This document shows, piece after piece, positions 9,861 to 20,165 of a stretch of DNA of 64,000 nt. The stretch lies in assembly GCA_037893225.1 (NCBI GenBank), contig JAZGUH010000005.1:1860001-1924000 (forward strand). The letters are read 5' to 3'. Position 1 is the first letter of the stretch; each line of letters starts with the position of its first letter. The stretch comes from Hippasteria phrygiana (Eukaryota > Echinodermata > Asteroidea > Valvatida > Goniasteridae). The translations under genes were made by a program, and so were the position numbers. The notes under the pieces are model-generated. The model was not told the DNA's origin. It ran no database searches and saw nothing but the letters and a program-made list of their open reading frames with translations.

Positions 9861-12800
9861 CTGGAGATGCAAAAGCACACAATAACAAAGTAAAAACTTT
9901 AACCAAACTCAATAAACAAAATATTTGCTAATTCATGGTAAACCTGTTTATTAGTTCAATACTTGAATAAATGAAACTGTTATTATTTTAGTTAGAACTT
10001 AGACAAAACTTAACAATAAGAATTGAAAAAGTGTTTATGAAATTAAATTCAAAAAGTTTATTTTTTGAACATTGTACATGTATCAACTGGTTGTTAAACT
10101 GTTAACAATACAAATAAGACAAGGTTAATTAATAGTAACTGTTAATTAATTAATTAATTAATTAGAATTAACCCTTTCAATCCCACAACCAGGACATTCC
10201 AGGTTGGCACACAACTTCAAATCCTGGACCCGAGATACCCCACTTTGTGCCACACACCTTCAGATCCCACACCCGGGATATCCTAGATTATGCTAAACAC
10301 CTGCAGATCCTGTACCCAGGATATCCCAGGTTGTGCCACACACCTTCAGATCCAAAAGTCGGGATATCCCAGGTTATGCCACACACCTTCAGATCCCACA
10401 CCCGGGATGTCCCAGGTTATGCTAAACACCTTCAGATCCCACACCCGGGATATCCTAGGTTATGCTAAACACCTTCAGATCCCACACCCGGGATATCCCA
10501 GGTTATGCAACACACCTTCAGATCCCACAACCAGGATATCCCGGGTTATGCCACACACCTTCAGATCCCACACCCGGGATATCCCAGGTTATGCCACACA
10601 CCTTCAGATCCCACACCCGGGATATCCCAGGTTATGCCACACACCTTCAGATCCCACACCCGGGATATCCCAGGTTATGCCACACACCTTCAGATCCCAC
10701 ACCCGGGATATCCCAGGTTATGCCACACACCTTCAGATCCCACACCCGGGATATCCCAGGTTATGCCACACACCTTCAGATCCCACACCCGGGATATCCC
10801 AGGTTATGCCACACACCTTCAGATCCCACACCCGGGATATCCTAGGTTATGCCACACACATTCAGTTTACATCATCAGCTATGTTATCTCTGCAATGCAG
10901 CGTGACAGTATGGAGAAAACAAAGCTCAGGCAGAGGAATTTGTTGGGTCAATAATTCAAAATTCATGCACGAAACAAAAAGCTAACTCCACGCACACACA
11001 TAAAAAAAGCATTTACAACGGATAACTATTTCAAACATTCAATTCGGGTGCAGACCAAACATGTTTTTGATTTTCTCTCATAGTACTGTGTTTATGGCAG
11101 GGTTAAGAATAAACTAGTTATCTTTCCCGTCTTGCACAAGGAAAAAAAAAGAAGAAAACGGCAAAACTGACAATGAAATTTCAACTTTTCTATGAAATGT
11201 TCCAACATGTTCATTATTCCATACTCTATATGCATGTACACAAATGCATGCTGAAAAAAAATCTGCCAAGTAAATTAATTTTTTTAAATAAAATAAACCA
11301 CTTAACCCATTCCTGTTTAATGTTGTGTTTTTTTTTTTGTGTTTTTTTTTGGGGGGGGTGAATTTAACACACAATAGGCCCATTTCCAGTAAGTGGTGCT
11401 TTTCAGAAGACAAAGAGAATCATTGCAACAAGTTGTGCAACATGCTCATGTTATTAAAGTAGTTAATGTAAGCCGCAATCTACATGCTGCAAAATCTTTG
11501 CTCGATTTACATGCTGCGGCAATTGTACCTCGTCACAGATGTTTTTGCGAGCCAAGCGGTGCAACAGGAATTGACGGGCGGCCTGCAAAAGGACAAGAGA
11601 CGGCACTCACATTCATTTTCCAATGTGGCTTAAACAAACACGGCAATGAACATCACATCTCAGCATTTTGACATTATGTTGATGGATGCAGCAAAATTTA
11701 AACAAAACAACAAGTCTGATGTTGACATGGAGATAAGATAACAACATTTTTGCTACTTTACTTTTTTAATGGTCTTAACTGAAGGTATGAGGGTGCTTTT
11801 AAAATACAGTTCTGTAGTGTCATTAGAGGGAAAACACCAGGGGTGTGCATCGGAACCGGGTACCCGAGTACCCGACCGTTCGTGTCAGGAACTGGTTCCA
11901 GATTATGGAATCGAGTACCCATACAACTTTAGTAACTTCTCAGATAATGAAAAAGAAAAGCTTTTGAATATTGTCGGGAATTTTCAAAATTAAATCCCAA
12001 CTACCTGGGAAATCAGTACTGATTTCACATTTATGACGCTGACGAAAGTTCACAAAGGGAATTTACCGGTCGCGGTTTTAGTAGTCTGGGTATGGATAAG
12101 AGCCAGAGCCTTGACGAGAAATAATAGCATGCCTCATTCCACAATAAATACAACTGTATAAATCTTCCAGACAACCGTCTTTTGTGATATGCCAGCGCAT
12201 GCACGTACGGCACATGCAAAGGTGGAGAAGTGATCGTGTTTACTGGACAGGCATGAGATTTTTCAGACTTTTTGTTCCAGGATTGGAATTTTTGGGTTGT
12301 GTTTCTTTAACGGGTACCCGGGTACCCGTATTTTTTTCATTTGGGTACCCGGTTCTTTTACTACCTGGAAATGCACACCCCTAGAAAACACCACTGATCT
12401 CTATGTAAATTGGTTAACTGGATAATGCATCAGCTGTTTGAGTTGAAGCTGCCATCCGCCATATTATCACTCCAATAAAATAGGTTTGACAAACTTGTCC
12501 CCAGGGTCTACTTCCATCCTCACTCCCATATGATGGGAGTACTAATATGCCGGGCTGTTGCTGGCTTCAGTTGTTCGTACAGTGGGCAATGAGCCATCCA
12601 GTTTACATGGAGATCAGTGAGGAAAATAGTGCCATTAGTAAGCTGCATCTATGGTTCATGAATGCATGTTGAATAGCACGAGTGAATGGAATGTAGAATA
12701 ATGCAGAATAATGAAGAATAATGTCCCAAAGGTCTCGTGGCATACAGGACTACAGTCTTTGTGTTCCACAAGTGCGAGTGGGAGTATGAATTTATCCTCA

Positions 12801-15800
12801 AGCAAAATTGAGCACAGTAAAGATCCTCACTGAACAAACAGTGCAATATAGACCGTGGAATATGGGATAATATCACACTGTTGTTACCAATCAGGATCAA
12901 GGAGTCAAGTTTGCTCAAAGAGAAGTTCACCTGCGCAAAACAAAACCTTGACCCAAACTTCTGATAAAATTCTCAACCTCTAATCCAACTCACAAACCTG
13001 ATTGTCCTTATAGTTCTCAATCCGGAAGTCGTAACCGAGCTGCGCATAGAAGTTGTTGCCCCAGCTGTAGCAACGGCCGTTCTCTAGCCAGAGGACGGTG
13101 TGGCGGCTCCCGCACGCTACCCCCAGGATGGGCGATGCGTCGCCCTCCGTGGGCAGACGCACCCTCTGGGGAGTCAAATGCGTCTCCTTGTCGCCGCAAC
13201 CGAGTCTGCCAATGAGAGCCAACCAAGAGCAAGTTTGATCAACGACCATTTGTTAACCAGTGCTTGATACGAGTGTTGTAGTACTCGTACTCGTACTCAA
13301 ATGAAAAAAATTCCATGTACTCGTACTCGGGGTGAAGTACTCGTACTCATACTCATACTCATGCAAAAGTACTCATACTTGTACTCATGGAAATGTACTC
13401 GACTACAACACTGCTTGATACGTCACATACAGTAGGTTGTGCCTGTGCACTCATATTAACCTGCTGTGGCTGGCTGTTACTGATGGGGTGTAGTTATGCC
13501 TGGACTCTCACTGAAAGGACTGTGCAGCCGAGCGTTAACACAAACAATAGGCACCACATAAAAAGAGTGGTCCTATTCATCGCACTTGGATCCCCCCTTT
13601 GGTGCAAATGAAAGCTTTGTCTGAAAAAGCCCTATCTAATTATTACACTCCCATTCAAGAACACTGTACATGTAGTTGAATAATGAATGGATTGTGTACG
13701 TGCAGGAATGCGGCTATACACGTCAACCGGCCCAGTGGTCACCCTCAATCCGCGGCTATGGCCGTCGGCTGCAAGGGGTTAAAGTGCAAACGATATATAG
13801 TTGACCACAAGGTCCTGGCTCCCCGCTGTACTTGCAATGCTTGCAGTTATTGAGACCAGTGATGCGACAAACCGTCAGCAGGCTTAAACTAGATCACACT
13901 GTCAACTAAAACAAGGTTCTGTGTGTGTTAGTATGGTTGAATATCATCAACGCTACACATAGTTCTTGTGCGAACTTGCTCCAAGGAATCTACAATTTGA
14001 CTCAATTCTGAATTGTATACGCCTTTTTCAAGAGTTATGATGTCAATTTGAAACATACTGCTATATTACAAGGCTCAAATTTCATGTGAAAATCTACTAG
14101 ACAGCCGGGCTAGCAGCTCAAAATTTTTACTAGACCAGAAGGTATTTCACAAGACCAATGGTAAACAAGAATACACAATGTTTTTCATACCAATGTGCTG
14201 TTTTTTTTTCCTTTGCTGACCGTTTAGGGGGAGGGGGTTTGGTTTGAGAAACGCTGTCTAAAACTCCTGGCCTCAGCTAAAAATGGCCATTCCAGAAATA
14301 AAGGAATTTTTCAGTTTGCCAGATTTAGAAAAATTTTACTTCCATGAAAATCAGTATCAACCAAATATGTGACCCGCTCTGCAAAAAGGGCACATAAGTC
14401 GCTGTATGCTTTTACGAGTTATGGGCTGTTCAATGTGAAGAGGATGGAAAATTCTTCAAACAAGTGATTTTGAAGGGAGGGAATTTTTTGCATCTTTGAT
14501 ACCTATATTATTCTATTTCATAACAAAAATCTTTGATTTCAGTTAATCAAGTTGGAAAAAGAATGTGTTTTTGTCGAGTGCTTCCATCTTTTGCTTTGCT
14601 TTTTGCTTTTTTAAATGGCTTGTTTCTCCTTAAGTCATTTCAAGAAATTCCTGAAAACAAACATGCAAATTTCCAAATATCTCATGATTGCAAAATGCTA
14701 GAGACCTCAGACATATACCATATGAAAGCTTATAAAATGGCCTTTCCAGCTATATATAAAACACTACTTCCAAATTTTGCAACACAAGTGCCCTTTTTGC
14801 AGAGCGGGTCACATATGCAAATAGGGGTACAGAAGCCTAAACTAAATTTTGAGGTTTCCATAGGTTTGTGCACAAACATGAATGCGCCAGCAGGCTTCAG
14901 TCCACACGGCGAGTTAGCGCTCTAGTCATTTAATATATGGTTTAAATCACGTCCACCTCTTTTGTATACAACAGAAATATTATAACACTGCTGTTTTTTT
15001 ACTTACTGGCCGCTGTTCCCATTGCCCCATGTGTACACCTGATCTGTAGCTGCAAGAACAAGATAACAAAAAAGGATTAGCTAAAAAAGGTAGTTTTACT
15101 AATGAATAATAATCAGAATTTTATCTTTTATATAATACAAAAGTTTCCCCGATTGTTTTGATTTTTTTTTTAAATTTAAACTAAATATTTCATGTGGTGA
15201 TTACAAAACAACTTTACGTTTAACCCTTACTACCCCAAGCCTTACAAACTCCAACAGCAGGTTTTGTATAATTTTGATGGGTTCAGGAATGTAGCGTCTT
15301 TACACCATTACTTTTAATAGAGCTATGATGCCCCGATTTGTCTAAGTCCAAAGAATGTGCCATATTCACTGCACAGTGTTGGATTTTGACAGGTTCAGGA
15401 CACTTCCTAGTAAAAATGCCTAGGGGGTTAGGGGGTTAATGAAACCGACTGTCCCAAAACTACACTGCAGTCAAGTCAATAAAATGACTCCACTATCGAG
15501 TAGGGGTGGTTTTAACGTAGACTGAAGAATTGGTGAGGGCCTACAAATATATTTTGGAAACAAACCAAGTTCTGAGAATATTAGAAAGGTACATCTGAAT
15601 GGATGACTTTTTTGTTTAACTATTGGAGGGGTGGGGAGATTGAAGACATGTTTTTGAAAAATGTCATGCACCATAAAAAGGAGCCATTTTGATGTAGGGT
15701 GGGCGGGGTTTGAGGTAGGGTGGGCGGGGTTTGAGGTAGGGTGGGCGGGGTTTGGGATAGGGTGGGCGGGGTTTGGGGTTGGGTGGGAGGGTGAGAATCT

Positions 15801-16792
15801 GAATTTGAGGTAACACGAGCCCCCTTGCCCAACAATAGAAGCAAACCGACCGCCGTGTATTCAAAACACCCCCCAAAACGACACACAGAGTCCTTTAACC
15901 CTCCTGTTCTCAAGGCCAAAATGGAGCCAGCTACCCATTATATCAAAACCTATCAAGTGACAGGTTGAAACAACACACACAAGCTGTGAGAGTTGGTGGG
16001 TAGATTTTTTGATAGGCTGTGATAGTTATAACTATACGAGGGCTAATGGTTTCTTTAAAACAAACTACAGTAAAACACTCATGGGATCCACAAAATGTGT
16101 TCACTATAGTGGTTGTTTGTTATAGTTTATAATGACATGTACTGATGAATACAACAATTTGGGAGCCAAAGATAATGTTCATTATAGCCAAATGTTCAGT
16201 ATTGTCAGGACTGTGTCATTTTTCATTTTTCAAGGCCACATACAAAATCACACAAGTGTGTAAATACTGGCAATCACGGCCCTCCTATTGTCCCTCTTTT
16301 GTCATATGTTTTGTACACGATTTTCAATCGTGGACGTTCGGTCAATCGTGGACCCTTTGTCTATGCCCTAACCCTTTTTGTCCCTAGTCCACGATTGCCA
16401 GTATTTATAAACTCACCAGTCACAATCACTGTGTGGCTCGCTCCACACATGAAGATCTTCAGACCGTCCACAGTTGATCCTTGGGACACAGTTTTACCAG
16501 TATCCGCCCTCCTGGTCGTCTGTTCATAGAGATGTCGCATCAGGGCATCCTCTGCGCTGACGTTGCTTGTTGTCCCATGTCCATGTTGTCCGAACTCCCC
16601 GCATCCCCATGCGAGAATGCGCCCCTCGTCATTAAAAGATTCTAGAGGATCTTTTCGAGAATGTTTGCCGTCTGCACTCAAACCTTTACCTTTGGGGCTG
16701 GTACTCATACTTGTGTCACTGAATGCTGATGCAGCGTCCATCAGTTTGGAAGCCAATTCAGTGTCGCATTGTGTTGTTCCACTGACATCCAT
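9751..16792 (-). CDS. RCC1-repeat protein, 3' end not found
   Basis: Five exons join in frame: 16417-16792, 15007-15049, 12998-13205, 11529-11582 and 9751-9860. The start codon at 16792 has an ideal ACCATGG context. Residues 1-55 are low-complexity. RCC1 blades follow: 'ILAWGCGEFGQHGHG' (59-73), FMCGASHTVIVT (114-125), VYTWGNGNSGQLG across exons 2-3, 'ILGVACGSRHTVLWLENG', CYSWGNNFYAQLGYD, then 'VTQVACGEKHSLFLFDTG'. RCC1 proteins fold as seven-bladed propellers that bind GTPases, chromatin or other partners. About four blades are visible here. The last donor (gtaagt below 9751) is good, but no later exon could be recognised down to position 1. The remainder may be in short unrecognised exons, beyond the window or lost. 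HERC-, SERGEF- and UVR8-like proteins are all possible relatives, so no symbol is given. Confidence 0.75.
10186..10862 (+). repeat. 43-bp minisatellite, about 15 copies
   Basis: The consensus unit runs cacaccttcagatcccaca then cccgggatatcccaggttatgc, with a spacing of 43 bp measured between successive tcagatc motifs (for example 10561 and 10604). Early copies are diverged and central copies nearly identical. Because 43 is not a multiple of 3, all three frames stay open and give false repeat proteins. It lies in an intron of the RCC1-repeat gene. Confidence 0.95.
11529..11582 (-). CDS. RCC1-repeat gene, probable 54-nt exon
   Basis: A GC-rich island in AT-rich surroundings has a strong acceptor (ttgtccttttgcag) and donor (gag|gtacaa). 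It encodes AARQFLLHRLARKNICDE in phase 0 on both sides, which fits exactly between exons 3 and 5. It would extend an inter-blade loop. Skipping it also keeps the frame, so it could be an alternative exon. Confidence 0.5.
11838..12383. mobile_element. hAT-like MITE, 546 bp
   Basis: The ends are inverted repeats, (C/T)AGGGGTGTGCAT. The element is flanked by an exact 8-bp duplication, gaaaacac (11830-11837 and 12384-12391), the target-site size of hAT transposons. The termini carry clustered gggtacccg motifs. There is no transposase. A partial relative, with tagaggtgtgca followed by gggtacccg motifs, begins at 50256 in a PIAS intron. Confidence 0.9.
12789..12920 (+). mobile_element. Deletion derivative of the 7.3-8.2 kb element
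   Basis: The left part ('aagatcctcactgaacaaac') matches 7352-7376. The next part (gcaatatagaccgtg, atatgggata) matches 7480-7502. The right part (atatcacactgttgtt, ccaatcaggatcaaggag) matches 8122-8170. The central recombinase-like region is absent. It lies in an RCC1-gene intron beside exon 3. Confidence 0.6.
12998..13205 (-). CDS. RCC1-repeat gene exon 3
   Basis: The acceptor is ggcag above 13205 and the donor is cag|gtttgt below 12998. The exon completes QLG and encodes a full blade with VACGSRHTVLWLENGRC and YSWGNNFYAQLGYD. It leaves in phase 0. Confidence 0.8.
13271..13413. mobile_element. hAT-like MITE, 143 bp
   Basis: The inverted ends are (G/C)AGTGTTGTAGT. The flanking 8-bp duplication cttgatac is exact (13263-13270 and 13414-13421). 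The interior is a patchwork of direct and inverted tactcg units. It is inserted 65 bp outside the acceptor end of RCC1-gene exon 3. Confidence 0.9.
13456..13782 (-). mobile_element. TTAACCCC-family element, type A (reversed)
   Basis: This is the reverse-oriented relative of 9182-9508: attaacctgctgtgg at the left and gctgcaaggggttaa at the right, with 'gtcctattcatcgcacttgg' and 'ctcccattcaagaac' inside. It is non-coding. Confidence 0.7.
14368..14813. mobile_element. TA-flanked MITE, 446 bp
   Basis: The 26-bp terminal inverted repeats are perfect (TGTGACCCGCTCTGC then AAAAAGGGCAC). TA dinucleotides flank both ends (14366-14367 and 14814-14815), as for Tc1/mariner-type insertion. A one-ended relative begins at 35266 ('tgtgacccgctctgg'). 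There is no transposase frame. Confidence 0.85.
15007..15049 (-). CDS. RCC1-repeat gene exon 2 (43 nt)
   Basis: This micro-exon is bounded by acceptor ttgcag and donor gtaagt. It enters in phase 1 and leaves in phase 2, and encodes ATDQVYTWGNGNSGQ, a canonical RCC1 blade turn completed by the next exon as QLG. Confidence 0.8.
15220..15439. mobile_element. Element with TTAACCCT ends
   Basis: The left end is tttaacccttactacccc and the right end is tagggggttagggggttaa. The interior carries 'ttttgatgggttcagga' and 'ttttgacaggttcaggaca', which resemble the 'ttttgatggattcagga' units of 52871-53134. It is a non-coding member of the same family. Confidence 0.5.
15694..15788 (+). repeat. 21-bp G-rich tandem repeat
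   Basis: About four copies of ggtagggtgggcggggtttga lie in an RCC1-gene intron. The minus strand gives a false PPTLPQT repeat frame. Confidence 0.9.
15905..16020. repeat. Interspersed repeat shared with 62.8 kb
   Basis: The blocks 'atcaaaacctatcaagtgac', 'aggttgaaac' and 'cacacaagctgtg' recur in inverse orientation at about 62840-62915. The two copies mark a dispersed repeat of roughly 110 bp with no coding sequence. Confidence 0.6.
16417..16792 (-). CDS. RCC1-repeat gene exon 1
   Basis: This coding exon runs from the ATG at 16792 to a consensus donor (G|gtgagt) just below 16417, ending in phase 1. It encodes the first 125 residues, including the 'AWGCGEFGQHGHG' blade strand and the CGASHT signature. 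Confidence 0.8.
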
Positions 16793-17560
16793 GGTTTCTC
16801 CAACTGTTCATTAACCTCACATCAACTTTTCTTTTTTCATTGCAACTACATGTATTAACTCGCTTGAGGTACATGTACACGTACACCAAGTCTCGTTAAC
16901 GAATATGCAACTCTAGCTTTCGATGTCATCACTTGCGTAAATGCATGCTGCTTGTTTAAGCCCTCCTTTCTTCACACTTTACCGACGTCTATCTTGTCAT
17001 TTCGAATGCTGATTTATTGGCAACACGAAGCATTCACGTAATTTCTCTTTCTACTGACAAATGGAGAGACTGCCAACATACAGTGTTGGGCAAGATGGCT
17101 GAGTTGGTAGAGCATGGGGTTGCATTCTAGGGGTTACAGGTTTAAGTCCCGCTCCCCCTGCCAGTTTTCTCTGTTGAGTTTGAAAATCACTTTCTCCTCG
17201 GTTAGACTTAAGTTTGAAGCAATCTTGCCCGAACTCATTCATGGCTCATTACCGCGGTACAATTTGTCCAACGTCTCATGAGAGTTTTAGCCATATGGGA
17301 ATCCTCTCCGGTTGAAGTATACGTCCTGACGTACATGTACATTAGCTTGTTGGAGCAATTTTATAATTTGCAGGGAATCAGGCATAACGGGAGATGTTTC
17401 TGAGAACACGAAATGGAGGGCTGAGGGCCGAGGCCTGGACTCCAAGTTGGGTTTGAACTGGTAACCTGAAAATCAAAGAGACAAAAGATTGTATTTAAAC
17501 ACAACGTTAATAAACCTCAGAAACTACATGTAGCTTATATTAGGGGAGCATCTTTCTTAA
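16793..17560. other. Upstream region of the RCC1-repeat gene
   Basis: This stretch precedes the start codon at 16792 and should contain the 5' UTR and promoter. No TATA box or other core signal stands out. A tRNA-related repeat occupies 17085-17240. Confidence 0.4.
17085..17240 (+). mobile_element. tRNA-derived SINE fragment
   Basis: The segment reads as a tRNA-like head with A box (TGGCTGAGTTGGTAGAGC) and B box (GGTTTAAGTCC), then a body with 'ttctcctcggttagactta'. The acceptor stem is not intact and there is no 3' tail, so this is a SINE relic and not a tRNA gene. Confidence 0.65.
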
Positions 17561-17793
17561 TTAACCCTTTGTAACCGTTGGACACAAATACGTGCGGATT
17601 GAAAATTGCCACCTGGCCGGTTGACTTCTATTTGTGGCAATCTCTGCAGTTTCAATCCATTATTGGGGTATTGTGTACGTTATGCTTGGCTGCACAAGCC
17701 TCTTGTTTCTGTTTTGCTTGGCTGCAGAAGCCTGCATAGCGCCCCGGGACCCCCCCCCCCCCCCCCATATGATACCCGAGGTCGAGGGGTTAA
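17561..17793 (+). mobile_element. TTAACCCC-family element, type B
   Basis: The ends are ttaaccctttg and cgaggggttaa. Internal landmarks are 'acaaatacgtgcggattg', 'cacctggccggttgac', 'tttcaatccattattggggt' and 'ttggctgcacaagcc'. It closely matches 29575-29763; reversed relatives are 26215-26415 and 54266-54487. A poly-C run (about 17753-17766) is internal. Confidence 0.8.
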
Positions 17794-18066
17794 ACAGCTG
17801 GTATTGTCAGCGGTACTCCTGTTTTCACTGAGGTATCGCATGCAGTACTTTGCATCATGTAGGAAAATCCCACATTTTGTGAATAGCAGAGTAAAACAAT
17901 TATGCGGATCACTCATTAACTCTTTGTCGGTAATTAATTACTTTAGACAAAGCTGTTCATGTAAAGTAAACAATCAGGAATGAGGTCATTACACATCCAA
18001 CTGGCAGGGTATACTTTTTAAAACTTTTTTTTTTTATGCAAGTTTGCCCCAAACAAGGCTAAAAGC

Positions 18067-18545
18067 TAGGGCTGTTCATTTTCGAATAATTTACTATTCG
18101 GATAATTTACTATTCAAATAATTTACTATTCAAATAATTTACTATTCGAATATTCGAAACTGGGTTTGACCGAATATTCGATACTCGCCGATCAAGTTTT
18201 TCAGTGCATGCCACACTGGTAAAAAGAACATTGCACGTAAAAGCAAGCCGGTGTTTTACGTATGGCGATTGATATTATGGACAGTTCAAACAGCATTTTT
18301 GTTGCATGCCCCTGTCGTATCAAGGGTTTTACCGACAGGAACAATAAACTTCCGTCCACAAAAAATTGTGATTGACAAAAATGCGGCATTTGACACTGCT
18401 AAGCGCCGTAACTTTTCTATTAAAATAGCATCAGAGTCGTATCTGTACGTGTATATCTTTTCGAATATTCAAACTGGCAAAATGGTATTCGAATATTCGC
18501 TTGACGATCGAATATCAAATATTCGGTATATTCGGGACAGCCCTA
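18067..18545. mobile_element. hAT-like MITE, 479 bp
   Basis: The ends are TAGGGCTGT and its inverse ACAGCCCTA. The exact 8-bp flanking duplication ctaaaagc is at 18059-18066 and 18546-18553. The left end holds repeats of aataatttactattcg, and both ends are rich in ttcgaata. Partial copies begin near 45113 and 52290. The open frame crossing its right end is not protein-like. Confidence 0.9.
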
Positions 18546-18553
18546 CTAAAAGC

Positions 18554-18830
18554 CACTCGAGGTATGGAGCTACAGAAAGAAAAAGAATCATAGATGCAAG
18601 ATTTAGAACTAATATTCCTCTTGAAGTAAGAAAGATCATAATAAGATAAAGGAAAACATATATAAAGCAAAGAATTCCACAGAAATACAGAACGAGGGAA
18701 AAAGCTATTGGCATAGCTTTTTGTTCTACATCTACATGTAGGTACAGCTAGAGTACATTGGTGGTAACAGGCAGAAAGCTGAGTTTCACGCTCAAACACC
18801 CTAACTGGAGGAACCAAGCTGGACAAGCCG
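18554..18830 (-). mobile_element. LINE reverse-transcriptase C-terminal fragment, copy 1
   Basis: The minus-strand frame reads RTKSYANSFFPRSVFLWNSL, which resembles the conserved C-terminal tail of non-LTR retrotransposon ORF2 proteins (typically Y-x-x-S-F-F-P-R then W-N-x-L). A parallel copy is at 32560-32765. No catalytic YADD region is present, so only the 3' end of a LINE survives. Confidence 0.6.
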
Positions 18831-20130
18831 GTGGAACATTTACCATGAAAATATCTGTGGAACAGACTAAGAGTAGTGCAGATCTCCGGTGAGAGAGTGA
18901 TTGTAAGTACATGTATAAAAAATGTATGAGCCCAACTAAAGAAAAAGCAGTACCGTCAAGAATACTGCCTGTTTGATGGAGATGTGCTCCGGTGTGAGCT
19001 CATAAATATTTGACATTCTCAATTTGAATGATTTTTATTTAGGATCCACAGAAATCAAAATAGGACTGACACTATAAATCATGAAAGTACGATGATTGCG
19101 CAAGAAATAAATACTTGGATACAGTTTTGTGCTAGCTAGTAAGTTACGGAGACTTATTCAGGCTTAAATGGAACAGAACGCGACGTCATCGGCAGAATAA
19201 AAATTGCCCACCACATCCCTGCATCATGTGAGAATTGTTACAAAAATTAGTGCAAGTACAATTTTGTAAGCACAGTTTGTTTCAAATGCCAACTTTGCAC
19301 AAGGCACACAAGTACCTTTTTTTATGGGAAATTTCCTGCCATGTGGTTTAACACAAGTCTGTTTAAAACTGCCTTATCCCAATTTTACACTTTGCCCTTA
19401 ACTGACAGGCGATAAGATGATGTCCTAAGCTACACGTACCCCACAGATGCTGATCATTCTGTGGACTCGAGCATTCCATCAAGTGATAAACTTGTCACTT
19501 TGTATTGTTGCAAAAACTAGAAAGAAACCGAATTCCCTTTCTCATGCATGGGGATATTGTCCTTGCACTTCAAACATAGCGATCAGAATCTTGAATTTCG
19601 CTTTCATCCACTTTCTCATTGTGTCTGCACTACAATTTGAGTAGCTCTCTGTTGGAGAATGGTAACGTGATAATCTATGGCAAAGTGACTCCAATTCAGT
19701 CATCCGACATTACGATCTTGATTACAACTTTAATGGGCAGGTATAAAAAGCAAGCAAAATGCTTTAAAAGGAATACATGGTATCAAAAGATTTGACTACC
19801 GACACTGCGCACAGCCTTGAATAGACTTATGACTCCCATGCATACAGACGTTTTTCACGTGTCGTTGTGTAGTGATGCTTAGGAAGTGAATAATCAAGTA
19901 AAAGGGTTAAGCCTGCTGCGTGCGTGTAAAATGTTCAAAATGCGTGCCGGAACAAGGACAATCATTTGCAAATATTGTAGGGGTATTTTGCAAATTGCAC
20001 AAATTGCTTCATGTACTTTGCACTCAATATATCTCTTGAATTGTTGATTGAGGGCCCCTTTTCCTGTAAGGAATTTTTTGGGTCAAAAGTCAAAGTTAAC
20101 AGCCCTGTATACCTTACAAGGAGAACCAGC
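18831..20130. other. Intergenic stretch without recognisable genes
   Basis: No supported coding sequence or RNA gene is visible. The block 'agcagtaccgtcaagaata' then 'ctgcctgtttgatgg' (18957-18978) recurs in diverged form near 51405-51435. Confidence 0.5.
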
Positions 20131-20133
20131 TAC

Positions 20134-20165
<32 letters not shown>

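Noticed and set aside
10247..10985. Overlapping long frames (73-231 codons) encoding a repetitive PHTFRSHTRD-type protein.
   Set aside because: They are produced by the 43-bp minisatellite, whose period keeps all three frames open. There is no start context, domain or splice evidence.
18251..18649. 132-codon plus-strand frame.
   Set aside because: It crosses the right end of a hAT-like element and continues antisense through a LINE relic, so it cannot be one real protein.
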